From: Paenibacillus sp. FJAT-29882
GTDB lineage: Bacteria; Bacillota; Bacilli; Bacillales; DSM-1321
Assembly: GCF_001510645.1 (NCBI RefSeq)
Contig: NZ_LMVB01000001.1
Coordinates: 186,001-250,000, forward strand
Length of the DNA stretch: 64,000 nt
Direction of reading: 5' to 3'
Under the pieces are notes generated by a model, which had not been told where the DNA came from, ran no database searches, and was given only the letters and a program-made list of their open reading frames with translations. Made by a program: the position numbers and the translations under genes. Shown here piece by piece: positions 1 to 9,294 of the stretch (the first letter of the stretch is position 1; every line of letters begins with the position of its first letter).

Positions 1-1639
1 TACATCCCGAGGTAATCAGAAACGTTAATCCTAAGAAGCCAACGATAAACATTATGAGCCCCATATTTTGTTTCTGATTGTTACTCGTTTCAAGGCGAGA
101 ATCATTTTCACGATTATCACTAAATTTCATTTTTTGAAAAATTTCATTTGCTTTTTCAATCGTTGCTGAATCTTTCATATCAATTCCGATATAAATCGTA
201 GATTCTTTTTGAATGTCTGGATTTATATCATGTTTTAAGCGCTTGTATACCGTTTTGTCGACAATGGCAGTAGGTAGCCCGCCATTGGTGAAATATGTTG
301 AAACGATCGTATCTTTATTTAATCCGATATAGTTTTGCGGTATGATTTCATGTTGTCCCTTCAATTCAATGGGCCCAGAGTCTTTTAAAGACATAAATTT
401 CTGTAGCAGATCACTAAACCCGCTAAAAAGAACTTCTGTAGCTGACAAATCGATATCTTTCACGTCCTGGTCACTAATAACAGGTAGGGTCATGACATTC
501 GGATCAAAGTTCATTCCCTCGAGACCTGTCTCCAATATTTGCTTAATATTTACATCCACTTGAATAACATCCACGATTTTTTCGCTAAACTTCATTTTAT
601 TCGCCTGTAATGCTTCTTTAAATTGTACTGCATCTTTTTGATTCGCAAATGAAAAGTCGTTAGGGACATAGTTCTCGGCCATTTTTTCTGCAGAGTAGTA
701 GGAAATGTAACTTAACGATAATAAACCAATCGCAAGGGCAGATACGACCGTAATAATAGTCAATAATAAAGCGTTTGATTTCATGCGAAACATAATCGAT
801 GATAGGGACAATACTTCATTAATATTTAAGTAACCGTTTTTCTGTTTGCGAATGATATTGAGAATAAAACGGACAGAACCTTTATATAAAAGATAGGTTC
901 CGATAATGACCGATGCTAGGATGATGGTCATAACAAGAAATAGTTCATTCATCGTTGTGAAGTCGCCCTCAAATAATTTAGATGAAAGATAATAGCCGAT
1001 TATGATCAAAATCAAGCCTGTGATCCCGATGAACATTTCAAGAAAAGACACTTTTTTTACTTTGCCTTCTGTCATGGAAATGGTTCTAAATAAAGATAAA
1101 ATGGTCTGTCTTTTAATAAATGCATAATTCATCAACATAATAAAGCAATAGATGACACCAAACACAACAAGTGTTTGGATGAGTGCTTGAACAGAAAACT
1201 GAAGGGTTGCGATTGCTTCAACACCGGTAATTTTAAATAAAATCATGATGATTAATTTAGATACGGAAAAGCCAAGAAAAATTCCTACCATTAATGAACC
1301 GAAATAGAGGATAAAGTTTTCCATACTAAGGATGCGGAATATCTTGCTTTTCGTCATGCCGATTAATTGAAATAAGCCAATTTCTTTACTGCGTCGTTTA
1401 ATAAAGATGCTATTGGCGTACAAGAGAAAAATAGAAACAATCGCGACAAGTAAGATGGAAGCTGTTCTGATAGCAGCTGCTCCTTTAATCGATCCTTTTG
1501 TTTGATCCATCGATGGGTCATATTGCAATGTGACAAAGGCGAAATAGAGTGCGGCACTAAAGATTAAGGCAAAAACATACAGGTAATAATTCTTAAGATT
1601 CTTCTTCAGATTTCGAAAGATGAGTTCATTGATGTTCAT
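1..1639 (-). CDS. FtsX-like ABC permease, BceB type (cut by window edge)
   Basis: Membrane subunit of a Bce-type peptide-sensing or detoxification ABC transporter. I translated it from the minus strand: it begins [19 protein letters not shown], stays open to base 1, and about 546 residues are visible. Several hydrophobic segments lie on both sides of a large extracellular stretch, as in BceB. The start overlaps the upstream ATPase stop by 14 bases, so the two are translationally coupled. The far end lies outside the window. The family normally pairs with a short sensor kinase and an OmpR regulator, both present just upstream. The antibiotic sensed (bacitracin, lantibiotic or other) cannot be read from the sequence. 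Confidence 0.88.
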   Translation of the reverse strand, partial: MNINELIFRNLKKNLKNYYLYVFALIFSAALYFAFVTLQYDPSMDQTKGSIKGAAAIRTASILLVAIVSIFLLYANSIFIKRRSKEIGLFQLIGMTKSKIFRILSMENFILYFGSLMVGIFLGFSVSKLIIMILFKITGVEAIATLQFSVQALIQTLVVFGVIYCFIMLMNYAFIKRQTILSLFRTISMTEGKVKKVSFLEMFIGITGLILIIIGYYLSSKLFEGDFTTMNELFLVMTIILASVIIGTYLLYKGSVRFILNIIRKQKNGYLNINEVLSLSSIMFRMKSNALLLTIITVVSALAIGLLSLSYISYYSAEKMAENYVPNDFSFANQKDAVQFKEALQANKMKFSEKIVDVIQVDVNIKQILETGLEGMNFDPNVMTLPVISDQDVKDIDLSATEVLFSGFSDLLQKFMSLKDSGPIELKGQHEIIPQNYIGLNKDTIVSTYFTNGGLPTAIVDKTVYKRLKHDINPDIQKESTIYIGIDMKDSATIEKANEIFQKMKFSDNRENDSRLETSNNQKQNMGLIMFIVGFLGLTFLITSGC

Positions 1640-2390
1640 GTTGCACCCCGCCTAATACACCTTGTGTCCTCATGATGTCATGAAAGAAGGTCTGTCTTGT
1701 TTCTTCGCCTTTATTTAGTTGTGTATAAATTTGTCCATCTTTGATAAAGATGACTCGACTGCAATAACTAGCGGCAACAGGATCATGCGTAACCATAATA
1801 ATCGTTGCTTTGCGTGTTTGATTTAATTCGCTCAATTTGTTTAATAAGTCGGAAGCGGATTTTGAATCGAGTGCACCAGTCGGTTCATCAGCAAAAATAA
1901 TGCTCGGTTCATGGATAAAGGCTCGTGCGGCGGAGGTACGCTGTTTTTGACCACCGGAAATTTCATTGGGATATTTATCTTTCAATTCATAAATACCTAG
2001 TTCTTTTGCAAGTGTAGTAAATTTTTGCTCCGCTTCTTTCTTCGGTGTCTTTGTAATCGATAACGGTAATAGGATATTTTCTTTGACCGTCAGTGTGTCT
2101 AATAAATTGTATTCTTGAAAGATAAACCCTAAATGGTGCTTGCGAAACTCGGCTAACTGTTTTTCTTTCATACTACTAATTTCTTTACCTTCAATTTTAA
2201 TCGTCCCGTTGCTAATCTTATCAATGGAGGAAAGAACATTAAGCAATGTCGTTTTCCCTGAACCGGATGCTCCCATAATACTTACGAATTCGCCTTGTTG
2301 AATGCGAATATCCACGCCTTTTAATACTTCTTGTTTATTAAATTTAGTGCCGTAGCTTTTATGGATTTTAACAGCTTCAAGAATATGCAT
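1626..2390 (-). CDS. ABC transporter ATPase, BceA type
   Basis: Nucleotide-binding subunit of the Bce-type transporter, 254 residues, the usual length. Walker A is GASGSGKT at residues 40-47, the signature is SGGQKQR, Walker B is IIFADEPT, and an H-loop His lies in MVTHDP. It overlaps the permease start downstream and is preceded by a ribosome site (AGGAGTGG on the minus strand). About 100 bases separate it from the kinase stop, and that gap carries a putative response-regulator site, so the transporter is probably transcribed separately from the two-component genes and induced by them. Assignment to BceA rather than PsdA or YxdL is not possible from sequence alone. Confidence 0.92.
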   Translation of the reverse strand: MHILEAVKIHKSYGTKFNKQEVLKGVDIRIQQGEFVSIMGASGSGKTTLLNVLSSIDKISNGTIKIEGKEISSMKEKQLAEFRKHHLGFIFQEYNLLDTLTVKENILLPLSITKTPKKEAEQKFTTLAKELGIYELKDKYPNEISGGQKQRTSAARAFIHEPSIIFADEPTGALDSKSASDLLNKLSELNQTRKATIIMVTHDPVAASYCSRVIFIKDGQIYTQLNKGEETRQTFFHDIMRTQGVLGGVQHEHQ

Positions 2391-2422
2391 ATGTATCCAC
2401 TCCTTTTTCTTTTAATAAACTT

Positions 2423-2495
2423 AGTATAATGCGCTCAAGCTTACTTTGCCTTCGATTGAGCGAACAAAGAATAAAAGCATATGACATTTTTGTCA
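2423..2495 (-). promoter_or_regulatory. Putative BceR-type operator and promoter of the ABC transporter
   Basis: The palindrome TGACATTTTTGTCA at 2482-2495 fits the TNACA-N4-TGTAA type of site described for BceR-like regulators and overlaps the kinase stop codon. Downstream on the minus strand a TATACT -10 candidate (2428-2423) has no good -35 partner, as expected for an activated promoter. The site match is seen directly; the regulation is inferred. Confidence 0.55.
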
Positions 2496-3497
2496 CATGC
2501 TCGTTATGTTTAAGAATTCATTTCTTTTTGGAAAGGTTAACGTAAAAGTCGTTTCAGCGTAAAGTTCTGAATTGACATGTATATGAATGAGTAATGACTG
2601 TGCTGCTTTTTTTGCTAAATATAGCCCCATTCCTGTTGCAGCACGATCTTGATGAGTGGTCGTTGATGTAAAGCCCCTATCGAATATACGTGGTATATCT
2701 CTAGGATCAATACCTCGTCCGAAATTTTTTACCTCAAGGATGGTTTGCTCAGCTTGCTCATAACTTGTAATCATGATATCGCTTGCCGTACTATATTTTA
2801 CTGCATTTGTTAAGAGCTGTCTGATGATAAAGGCTAGCCATTTGGCATCACTAAGTACTTCTTCAATCTCTAATTGGATTTCAAAGCCGATTCCTTTTTG
2901 AATACACCATGATTGTAATGTTTTAATTTCAGTAAAAATGAGCGTTTCTAAGTTAGTATTTTCTATGTATAAATCATTTTCGATGGATGGAATACGCTTT
3001 TGATGGAGCTGTTGGTCAAGTAGAAGATGAATTCGCAACCATTCATAAGTCAAATGAGTTTTCATCATTACGTCGTCTAAGCGATCAATCATTAAATGCA
3101 TCGCTGTCAGCGGTGTTTTTACTTCATGAATCCAAGCTAATAATTCATCTTTCTCTTGCTCTAAAGTGAGTAGATTTTGTGAAGCTACCTGTTTTAGTAA
3201 TTCGGCTTGGTTTGCCATACTATTTTCTATTATTTGTTCAAACGGACTTTCTGGATAGGCGATGCTTGTTAAATCAAGATTATTTTCTCGTTCTACTAAA
3301 CTTTTATAAAATTTCGTTTCTTTGTGATAGCGAAAGATCAAAAAGATGGTAAAAAAGAGTATCGATAAAAAGACAAGATAGAGGATGGGCATAAGTGGAA
3401 TCGCCGAATCGATATAAGCGACAAAGATAGTTAATACTTGCAGGAGGATAAATAAAATGATCCAGCTGCTTCTTTCGATGAAAAATTTTTTAATCAT
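2493..3497 (-). CDS. Intramembrane-sensing histidine kinase, BceS type
   Basis: Sensor kinase of the Bce-type module, about 334 residues from the chosen start. Two N-terminal membrane helices lie close together with almost no extracellular loop, the hallmark of this family, which senses through its partner transporter. The phospho-acceptor His is in the H-box WIHEVKTPLTA; an N-box (LLTNAVKYS) and a G-box (GMGLYLAKKA) follow. The frame is open upstream to 3536. I prefer the ATG at 3497, which overlaps the regulator stop by 8 bases and has GAGGCA upstream. Short stop-start overlap implies coupling with the regulator. Confidence 0.9.
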   Translation of the reverse strand: MIKKFFIERSSWIILFILLQVLTIFVAYIDSAIPLMPILYLVFLSILFFTIFLIFRYHKETKFYKSLVERENNLDLTSIAYPESPFEQIIENSMANQAELLKQVASQNLLTLEQEKDELLAWIHEVKTPLTAMHLMIDRLDDVMMKTHLTYEWLRIHLLLDQQLHQKRIPSIENDLYIENTNLETLIFTEIKTLQSWCIQKGIGFEIQLEIEEVLSDAKWLAFIIRQLLTNAVKYSTASDIMITSYEQAEQTILEVKNFGRGIDPRDIPRIFDRGFTSTTTHQDRAATGMGLYLAKKAAQSLLIHIHVNSELYAETTFTLTFPKRNEFLNITSM

Positions 3498-4185
3498 AGA
3501 TAGTTGCCTCTTCACTAGCCATGTACCCTTGCCCAACTTTCGTTTCGATAAAGCTTCCTAAACCAATTTCATCGAGTCTTTTTCGTAAACGATTTACATT
3601 GACTGTAAGGGTGTTATCGCTGATAAAGCGCTTATCATCCCATAGGCTATTGATTAATTGTTCTCGGCTTACGATCTTATTTTTCTGCTCAATCAGCAGT
3701 TTTAAGATATAAATCTCATTCTTAGTCAGTTCTACTGAAGCAGCAGTAGTGGTAACCGTATTTTTCTCATAATCCACCGTTGCACCACACCATGTTTTGA
3801 GCTCAATTTTTTCAGTATTGTAATTATAGACACGCCGAAGAATCGCCTGCACCTTTGCAATGAGCACATCAAAATGAAAAGGCTTTTGAATATAATCATC
3901 CGCTCCAAACTGCATAGACATTACGATATCAGTCGGATGATCGCGAGAAGATAAGAAGATAATCGGAATGTTGGAATGGGATCGAATCATTCTACACCAA
4001 TGAAACCCATCGAATTTTGGCAATTGAATATCAATAATCACTAAATCAGGCTTTATTTCTGTAAATTCTTGAATCACTCTACTAAAATCAGTAATCCCAT
4101 AAACCTCATAAGACCATTGGGCTAATCGATCTTTTATCTCATTAAATAGAGTCGTATCATCCTCAATTAACAAAAGTTTAAACAA
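3490..4185 (-). CDS. OmpR-family response regulator, BceR type
   Basis: DNA-binding partner of the kinase, 231 residues. The receiver domain has acidic residues E8-D9-D10 and phospho-acceptor D52 in IIDIQLP. The C-terminal winged helix includes LTKNEIYILKLL and the recognition-helix region TLTVNVNRLRKRL. It is the first gene of the minus-strand two-component pair and overlaps the kinase. It most likely activates the ABC pair through the palindrome at 2482-2495. No closer functional assignment is possible. Confidence 0.92.
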   Translation of the reverse strand: MFKLLLIEDDTTLFNEIKDRLAQWSYEVYGITDFSRVIQEFTEIKPDLVIIDIQLPKFDGFHWCRMIRSHSNIPIIFLSSRDHPTDIVMSMQFGADDYIQKPFHFDVLIAKVQAILRRVYNYNTEKIELKTWCGATVDYEKNTVTTTAASVELTKNEIYILKLLIEQKNKIVSREQLINSLWDDKRFISDNTLTVNVNRLRKRLDEIGLGSFIETKVGQGYMASEEATIYD

Positions 4186-4760
4186 CTGAATTCACCATGC
4201 CTTTAGCTTAACTTTACAATAATTGTATAGTAAATCCTTGGTGTTTGCTATTGTGTTATGCAATTGAGTGCGAAATGTTCCTGGCTCAAATGAAATGTGG
4301 TTACACAATTTAGATAAAGGTCAGGTAGTTTTAGATTTCTAAAATCAAAAGTAATGGAATTCAATCCGGAATAATTATCATCATCTGAGCAAATATTGTA
4401 CATTTTGCAAAAATTCCTAACTATAGTACAAGCCATTTCATATAAAAGTCATATCATGTTACGAAGAGAAGACCCTAAGGACATGTTGGCCGACAAGTCC
4501 TTGATGGAAGCCTTATGACGATCTTTCACTGCAAACGCTCTTTCCTGGACATTATTTTTGCTTTCTCAGCATCCAAAAATTGAGAATATACTGTTCGAAG
4601 AAATCAATCCGGTTATCGGTAACCGACCGCCTTCGTCAGGGAATTCGTGAAAGTAACCTATACTTAAAATGATCTGGGAATAAAAGCGCCATATCCCTCC
4701 TACATTTGTCACGGGGCGTGCAGTGGAAGTATCAATTTTTTTTAAAAGGATGTTTAGCGA
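4186..4760. other. Intergenic stretch, mostly unexplained
   Basis: Spacer between the divergent regulator gene and the kinase-fold gene. A short open frame at 4456-4518 (+) reads MLRREDPKDMLADKSL and stops after 20 codons. It resembles the start of a TetR-type protein, but the continuation is not open, so it may be a decayed gene. The longest antisense frame here (4566-4949) has no family signature and no ribosome site. Nothing else is supported. Confidence 0.3.
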
Positions 4761-5330
4761 ATGTGCCCGATTAACAATGGGAATGAAAGGATACAGTCGA
4801 ATAAAAGTTCTATGTTGTCCCGTGAAGAGATACAAGCCATTGAATCCTGGATATCTCAAATAGGGGACTATCATATTTTTACAACGACACAACAACGAAT
4901 AGTTACTGCTAAAAATACGCTGAAATTCAAGTATAAAATAATTGGACATGGGTTTAACCGAATCGTCTATGATCTCAATAATGGTTATATATTAAAAGTA
5001 GCACTGTCTGAAGTAGGATTAATAGGCAACGCAAATGAAGCCTATCTTTATAATAACTGCACTGAGGAGGTCCAAAAGTATCTTTGTCCGGTTAAGGAGT
5101 TTGGGACCGGCTGGCTTATTATGAAGAAGTTGGCCACTAATATACCGCAAGCAATCATGGAATATCCGAAATTAATCGAGTTGCAATTCATATTCCTGAG
5201 TTACGGCATTATTCCAATCGATTTGCGGTTAGCTAATGTCGCCTTTTCCGAGGATAATGAAATGGTTGTCATTGATTACGGACTATTCACCATGGATCTC
5301 AAAAGCCCTGTGTTGCGATGGGGGTTTTAA
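4761..5330 (+). CDS. Small protein-kinase-fold protein
   Basis: Hypothetical protein of 189 residues with a compact kinase-like layout. A Gly-rich loop IGHGFNRIVYDL (61-72) is followed by a beta-3 Lys (K79 in ILKVA), an alpha-C Glu candidate (E93 in NEAYLY), a catalytic-loop-like IDLRLANV (D154, N159) and a metal-binding VIDYG (D172, in place of DFG). The C-lobe after DYG is missing, so it is far shorter than a normal kinase. The start has AAAGGATG upstream. It stands alone, followed by a terminator. Catalytic activity is possible but unproven, and the substrate is unknown. Confidence 0.7.
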   Translation: MCPINNGNERIQSNKSSMLSREEIQAIESWISQIGDYHIFTTTQQRIVTAKNTLKFKYKIIGHGFNRIVYDLNNGYILKVALSEVGLIGNANEAYLYNNCTEEVQKYLCPVKEFGTGWLIMKKLATNIPQAIMEYPKLIELQFIFLSYGIIPIDLRLANVAFSEDNEMVVIDYGLFTMDLKSPVLRWGF

Positions 5331-5372
5331 CGTCATATTAGTTTTGTATGCTAGGAGAACTTCAACCTAAAG

Positions 5373-5414
5373 AAAGTCGAATTCCTTCCTATAATAAGGA
5401 TCCGACTTTTTTTA
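5373..5414 (+). terminator. Rho-independent terminator after the kinase-fold gene
   Basis: Imperfect hairpin with arms GTCGAATTCCTT and AAGGATCCGAC followed by a T run. It sits between convergent genes and ends the kinase-fold transcript. Confidence 0.75.
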
Positions 5415-5431
5415 ATGGGGGTTCTTAACAG

Positions 5432-6223
5432 TTATAAAAATTGACTAGTATCTATCCTAGTGGAACTTTTCCCCTTAACCTGTTTTAACGTCGCTACTAT
5501 AAGAAAGCTAACAATCACTAATAAGAGCCATGAACTCACCTTTCCTAAATGAACGAGACTCCATGCATCGGTTTGGTTTGGATATTCCCAAGCTCCAAAG
5601 AACGTTGCGATATTTTCGGCTATCCATATAAAAAATCCGATGAGCACAAAAGACAGTGCGAGTGGCATACGGTAACGAGTACCATCAACCTCGTATGTAA
5701 CCCATGATTGCCAAAAGACGATAATTACAAGTCCAGATAACCACCATCGAACGTCAATCCAATAATGATGGGTGAAAAAATTCAAATAAATCGCAGATGC
5801 AAGAGGGACAACTACCAAAAACGGTGGCCATTTAACCAGTTCAACCGCAAGCCTCCGCCACGCCTGGCAAAGATAACTCGCTACACTTGCGTACATGAAT
5901 CCGCTATACAAAGGCACTCCAAAAATTTTGAAATATCCTTCCTCTGGATAAGACCAGGAGCCCATATGTACCTTGAAAAGTTCAAGAGTAAGTCCAATAA
6001 GGTGGAACAATGTGATAACCTTTAGTTCATCCCGTGTTTCAAGCCCAGAACGCACCATCCACCACTGCATCAGAAGGCAGATGATGAGCAGCCAGTCATA
6101 CCGTGATAGGAAGGGAAGTGGCATGATTTGTGTAATAGCCAAAGAGGCAAAAATAACGACAGGAAACAAACATGATAGGGCCTGCTCCCAACCAAAACGA
6201 ACGAGTTGTTTTAGTGCTCTCAT
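5432..6223 (-). CDS. yoaT: DUF817 membrane protein, YoaT-like
   Basis: Integral membrane protein with about eight hydrophobic segments, rich in Trp. It matches the DUF817 family (B. subtilis YoaT), whose function is unknown. Conserved-looking stretches include HMGSWSYPE and FFGAWEYPNQ. The frame extends to 6238, but the ATG at 6223 has GGAGG 8 bases upstream, so I use it. It is the last gene of a minus-strand trio with a small XRE regulator and a DUF2975 protein, the same order as yoaS-yozG-yoaT in B. subtilis, which supports all three calls. Confidence 0.82.
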   Translation of the reverse strand: MRALKQLVRFGWEQALSCLFPVVIFASLAITQIMPLPFLSRYDWLLIICLLMQWWMVRSGLETRDELKVITLFHLIGLTLELFKVHMGSWSYPEEGYFKIFGVPLYSGFMYASVASYLCQAWRRLAVELVKWPPFLVVVPLASAIYLNFFTHHYWIDVRWWLSGLVIIVFWQSWVTYEVDGTRYRMPLALSFVLIGFFIWIAENIATFFGAWEYPNQTDAWSLVHLGKVSSWLLLVIVSFLIVATLKQVKGKSSTRIDTSQFL

Positions 6224-6268
6224 GATTTGTGCCTCCAAAGGTTTTTTCTGAATATATTTAAGTTCTGC

Positions 6269-6487
6269 TTATTGGGTGTCTTCATCATTTCGGTATTCTA
6301 AAAGATCTCCAGGCTGACATTCTAAAGCCTTACAAATCGCCTCTAAAGTTGTTAATCGGATCGCTTTTGCCTTTCCATTTTTCAATATAGAAAGGTTAGC
6401 CATCGTTATTCCAACCCTCTCTGAAAGTTCTGTAACGCTCATTTTTCTTTTAGCCAACATGACATCAATATTGATTATAATTGCCAT
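6269..6487 (-). CDS. yozG: Small XRE-type regulator, YozG-like
   Basis: Cro/CI-type DNA-binding protein of 72 residues, little more than one helix-turn-helix (MSVTELSERVGITMANLSIL). It ends CQPGDLLEYRNDED, typical of the YozG group. The ATG at 6487 has GAGGTG 6 bases upstream; an in-frame GTG at 6496 lies inside that site. It follows the DUF2975 gene by about 10 bases, a normal operon gap, so it probably controls this operon. A remnant of a paralogue's C-terminus survives at 61377-61433. Confidence 0.85.
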   Translation of the reverse strand: MAIIINIDVMLAKRKMSVTELSERVGITMANLSILKNGKAKAIRLTTLEAICKALECQPGDLLEYRNDEDTQ

Positions 6488-6497
6488 TGTTTTCACC

Positions 6498-6974
6498 TCA
6501 GACTATTAAGTCATTTTCTGATTTTATATCGATGGCTTCTTGTAAAAGCCTTTGAAGAACAGCAGCAAAGACTGCGATCACCATTGAAGCAAAAGCAGGA
6601 ACCGTTCCGATTATGATGAGACCTGGTGCATCGTCTAGATCTGCTACGAGATAAATAAATGGCAAAATTACCACATACAAACCACTGATTGTTATTGCAC
6701 AGAATTTGATATTCTTTAGAGATTTAATAGACAATTCAGAGAAAGCTTGGTTCTTGTCAATAGAACTTAAAAGTTTAAAAGCTTGAAATAATGCAATGAA
6801 AAACGGTATCGCTGATACATACATACCTATTAAAATGGGATACAGTATATGGGCATAATCTGGATTTATTGGATTCTTAGGTAACCAAGTTAACCCAAAT
6901 ATACCTAAAGCAAGAACTGGAGTTCCAATAAGAAAAACAGCAATCCTTAAAAATAGTGTTGACCCTCGTTTCAT
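6498..6974 (-). CDS. yoaS: DUF2975 membrane protein, YoaS-like
   Basis: Membrane protein of 158 residues with four predicted helices, matching DUF2975 (YoaS). These proteins regularly sit next to YozG-type regulators, as here. Function is unknown, and a role in sensing or sequestering the regulator is only a guess. The ATG at 6974 with GAGGTG upstream is better than the alternative GTG at 6983. It is the first gene of the trio; the AT-rich stretch above it (7010-7070) is the likely promoter region. Confidence 0.8.
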   Translation of the reverse strand: MKRGSTLFLRIAVFLIGTPVLALGIFGLTWLPKNPINPDYAHILYPILIGMYVSAIPFFIALFQAFKLLSSIDKNQAFSELSIKSLKNIKFCAITISGLYVVILPFIYLVADLDDAPGLIIIGTVPAFASMVIAVFAAVLQRLLQEAIDIKSENDLIV

Positions 6975-7084
6975 AAAAAGCACCTCACATATTTATTGTC
7001 AAATAGAATTTAACATATATTTTATCGTTTTACAATAAAACATTATTGTTTTTTATTATATTATTGTTGTTGTTAGCAAAAACA

Positions 7085-7215
7085 AATTCGAGCAGATGTT
7101 GATTGTAGTTGATATGCGAGACTCCTGCTTAGAGAATCGTGTTAAGGGAGACCCCGCAAGTGCAAAGCACTGAGGAGGCTTCTGGGTTCGCCACTACAAC
7201 GGACATCAACCCCAG
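7085..7215. repeat. Dispersed intergenic repeat (GACTCCTGC / GAGACCCCGC type)
   Basis: GC-richer patch in AT-rich surroundings containing GCGAGACTCCTGC, GGAGACCCCGCAAG and CTGAGGAGGCTTCTGGG. Its ends form an imperfect inverted repeat (TTGATTGTAGT / ACTACAACGGACATCAA). This style of repeat is scattered through many Bacillus-group genomes; a related copy lies at 20763-20850. No gene is visible between 6975 and 7424. Confidence 0.6.
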
Positions 7216-7424
7216 ATTGCTCGTGTACATATAATTGAAAAGCAACTCGGCCCAAAAGCTACGCTATTTTGCTAAAGGAAATAGGCCTAAAAAGGACGAC
7301 TTTTTTATATGCTTGTCAGGGAGTATGAAGATGTAGCACAAGAATAAATCCATGTAATTAGGAAGAAACTCGTCAAAAAAAAGCAATTGATTTATAATGA
7401 ATTTGATTGAAAGGAGATGCAACA

Positions 7425-8417
7425 ATGACTCAAACATTTGATGCACTAGTTGTTAACAAACAAGACCATCAATTTTCTGTTGGCATTCAATCGCTTTCAC
7501 TGGAGGATTTACCAGAAGGCGACGTACTTATTCGCGTTCATTATTCAAGTGTAAACTATAAAGATAGCCTCGCTTCTATTCCTAATGGTAACATCGTCAA
7601 CACGTATCCATTTGTACCGGGAATTGATTTAGCTGGCGTCGTTGTTTCATCTAAAAATCCACGTTTCCAAGAAGGGGACGATGTCATTGCTACTAGCTAT
7701 GAGATTGGTGTGTCACATTTCGGTGGCTATAGCGAATATGCTCGCGTACCAGCCGAGTGGGTTGTACCACTTCCAAAAGGCCTTACGTTAAAAGAAGCGA
7801 TGACGATTGGAACAGCTGGATTTACAGCGGCCTTATCCGTTCAACGTCTGGAAGAAAATCATTTAACTCCTGACAAAGGAGCCGTTCTTGTGACGGGAGC
7901 AACAGGTGGAGTTGGTAGCTTCGCTGTCTCGATTCTCTCTACTCTTGGTTATCAAGTACAGGCAAGTACAGGAAAAGAATCCGAACACGAATACTTAAAG
8001 CATCTTGGTGCACAAAAGATTCTTTCCCGTGAAGATGTCTACAATGGCAAGATTAGAGCATTAGGCAAACAAAAATGGGCAGCAGCTGTTGATCCTGTTG
8101 GTGGTGAACCTCTTGCATCTGTGTTAAGCCAAATTCAATATGGCGGCTCAGTAGCTGTTTCTGGTTTAACAGCTGGAACCGAACTTCCCACGACAATTTT
8201 CCCGTTTATTTTAAGAGGCGTGAACTTACTTGGAATCGATTCTGTCTACTGCTCAATGGAAACAAGGGTGAAAACATGGAATCGTCTAGCCACTGACTTC
8301 AAACCGGCAAACATAGAAGAACTTGTTCAACAAGAAGTAACACTTCAGCAACTTCCTAGTGTTCTTCCAACCTTATTAAAAGGGGAAGCACGTGGAAGAA
8401 TACTTGTGAAATTGTAA
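7425..8417 (+). CDS. yhfP: Zinc-independent quinone/acryloyl-CoA reductase, YhfP/AcuI family
   Basis: NADPH-dependent medium-chain reductase of 330 residues, length and sequence typical of the YhdH/YhfP/AcuI group. An N-terminal GroES-like fold contains SSVNYKDSLA, and a Rossmann fold contains VLVTGATGGVGSFAVSIL. The zinc-binding Cys/His set of classical alcohol dehydrogenases is absent. The frame opens at a TTG at 7407, but the ATG at 7425 sits after AAGGAGATGC and is the real start. The gene stands alone. The substrate is probably an enoyl or acryloyl thioester by family analogy. Confidence 0.88.
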   Translation: MTQTFDALVVNKQDHQFSVGIQSLSLEDLPEGDVLIRVHYSSVNYKDSLASIPNGNIVNTYPFVPGIDLAGVVVSSKNPRFQEGDDVIATSYEIGVSHFGGYSEYARVPAEWVVPLPKGLTLKEAMTIGTAGFTAALSVQRLEENHLTPDKGAVLVTGATGGVGSFAVSILSTLGYQVQASTGKESEHEYLKHLGAQKILSREDVYNGKIRALGKQKWAAAVDPVGGEPLASVLSQIQYGGSVAVSGLTAGTELPTTIFPFILRGVNLLGIDSVYCSMETRVKTWNRLATDFKPANIEELVQQEVTLQQLPSVLPTLLKGEARGRILVKL

Positions 8418-8458
8418 TAGCCCTCATTACTATATGATGGTTAACGTTAGAATGAGCA

Positions 8459-8572
8459 ACGTATAAAGATATAAAGAGGGCTAAATTCTCGAAGCACTTT
8501 AGAGAGTCTTTAGCACTTGTCGTAAGTGTATTCGTAGTTGGTGGAATTATTTCTTATACATTTTTTGGCTAG
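8459..8572 (+). pseudogene. Remnant of a small membrane protein
   Basis: A 37-codon frame ending KHFRESLALVVSVFVVGGII and FFG, one hydrophobic helix after a basic segment, has no start codon. An ATG AGC AAC GTA run lies just upstream in another frame, suggesting a single-base frameshift. A conserved Bacillus small membrane protein is likely, but the family is not identified. Confidence 0.4.
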
Positions 8573-8610
8573 TATTGAAACTTAATTAAACAAATGGGGG
8601 ATTTAAAGAA

Positions 8611-8656
8611 AAAAGAGCATGTTTTTTCTTAGTGATAAGCATGCTCTTGTTTTATA
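8611..8656 (+). terminator. Hairpin terminator
   Basis: Stem AGAGCATG / CATGCTCT followed by TGTTTT. It lies downstream of the reductase and the small remnant. Confidence 0.55.
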
Positions 8657-8705
8657 TGTGACGCAATATAAACTTTAAATTGATACCCCAGGTTAGCGAA
8701 AAACA

Positions 8706-8744
8706 AAAAACACAAGTGGAAGATTGATACCACTTGTGTTTTTT
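8706..8744. terminator. Bidirectional terminator between convergent genes
   Basis: Arms AACACAAGTGG and CCACTTGTGTT flanked by A and T runs. It can serve csaA on the minus strand and the plus-strand transcript. Confidence 0.75.
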
Positions 8745-8762
8745 GTACGTTCAAAGTAGACC

Positions 8763-9092
8763 TTATCCTAATCGGTCTCCTTTTTTTACTTTTTGTTGAG
8801 GTTCTATAAGAACAACACCCTGTTCTGAATATACACCCATCACTAAAACCTCCGAACTGAAATCAGCAACTCTCATAGGAGGAAAGTTCACTACTCCTAA
8901 TACTTGCTTACCAATTAGTTCATCCAAATCATAACAATCTGTTATTTGAGCACTACTTTGTTTAATCCCTATCACTTCTCCAAAGTCAACCCACAGTTTA
9001 TACGCTGGTTTTCTTGCTTTAGGAAATGTTTCTGCTCTGGTAATTTCTCCAACACGTATATCTAGTTTTTGAAAATCGTCGAAAGTTGCCAT
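8763..9092 (-). CDS. csaA: CsaA, tRNA-binding-domain protein
   Basis: Secretion-associated chaperone-like protein of 109 residues with the OB-fold tRNA-binding domain found in CsaA and at the C-terminus of MetRS. Diagnostic stretches are KLDIRVGEI near the N-terminus and VLGVVNFPPMRV in the second half. Length matches B. subtilis CsaA (110). The start has AGGAGG 8 bases upstream. It is monocistronic, with a terminator after the stop. In Bacillus it is described as binding SecA and preproteins; nothing here tests that. Confidence 0.92.
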   Translation of the reverse strand: MATFDDFQKLDIRVGEITRAETFPKARKPAYKLWVDFGEVIGIKQSSAQITDCYDLDELIGKQVLGVVNFPPMRVADFSSEVLVMGVYSEQGVVLIEPQQKVKKGDRLG

Positions 9093-9131
9093 AGTAATGC
9101 CTCCTAAAACTTGTTTATTTGTTTTCGCATT

Positions 9132-9294
9132 ATTTATCCCGGTTTAACAGGCTGTAATACCCCCACTTCAATTTTTGCGAGAGAATCAAGAAATAAATAG
9201 GTGGGGGATAAACAGCCTGTAAATCCCCAATTGGTTCAACTAACCCTCAGTGGGGGATGAGAAAACCCCCCACTGAGGGAAGTTTCACTTTATT
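9132..9294 (-). repeat. Two-hairpin repeat element, copy A (full)
   Basis: Read from the EamA stop on the minus strand: AAAGTGAAACTTC, then hairpin 1 with arms 9267-9279 and 9244-9256 (CCCTCAGTGGGGG), a linker containing ATTGGTTCAACTAA (plus strand), then hairpin 2 with outer arms 9148-9155 and 9212-9219 and inner arms CCCCCAC / GTGGGGG. Copy B at 33297 has the same plan with different but still complementary outer-stem bases. It probably also ends the EamA transcript. Confidence 0.85.

Noticed and set aside
4566..4949. 127-codon antisense frame overlapping the kinase-fold gene
   Set aside because: No ribosome site and no family pattern; the plus-strand frame has recognisable kinase motifs.
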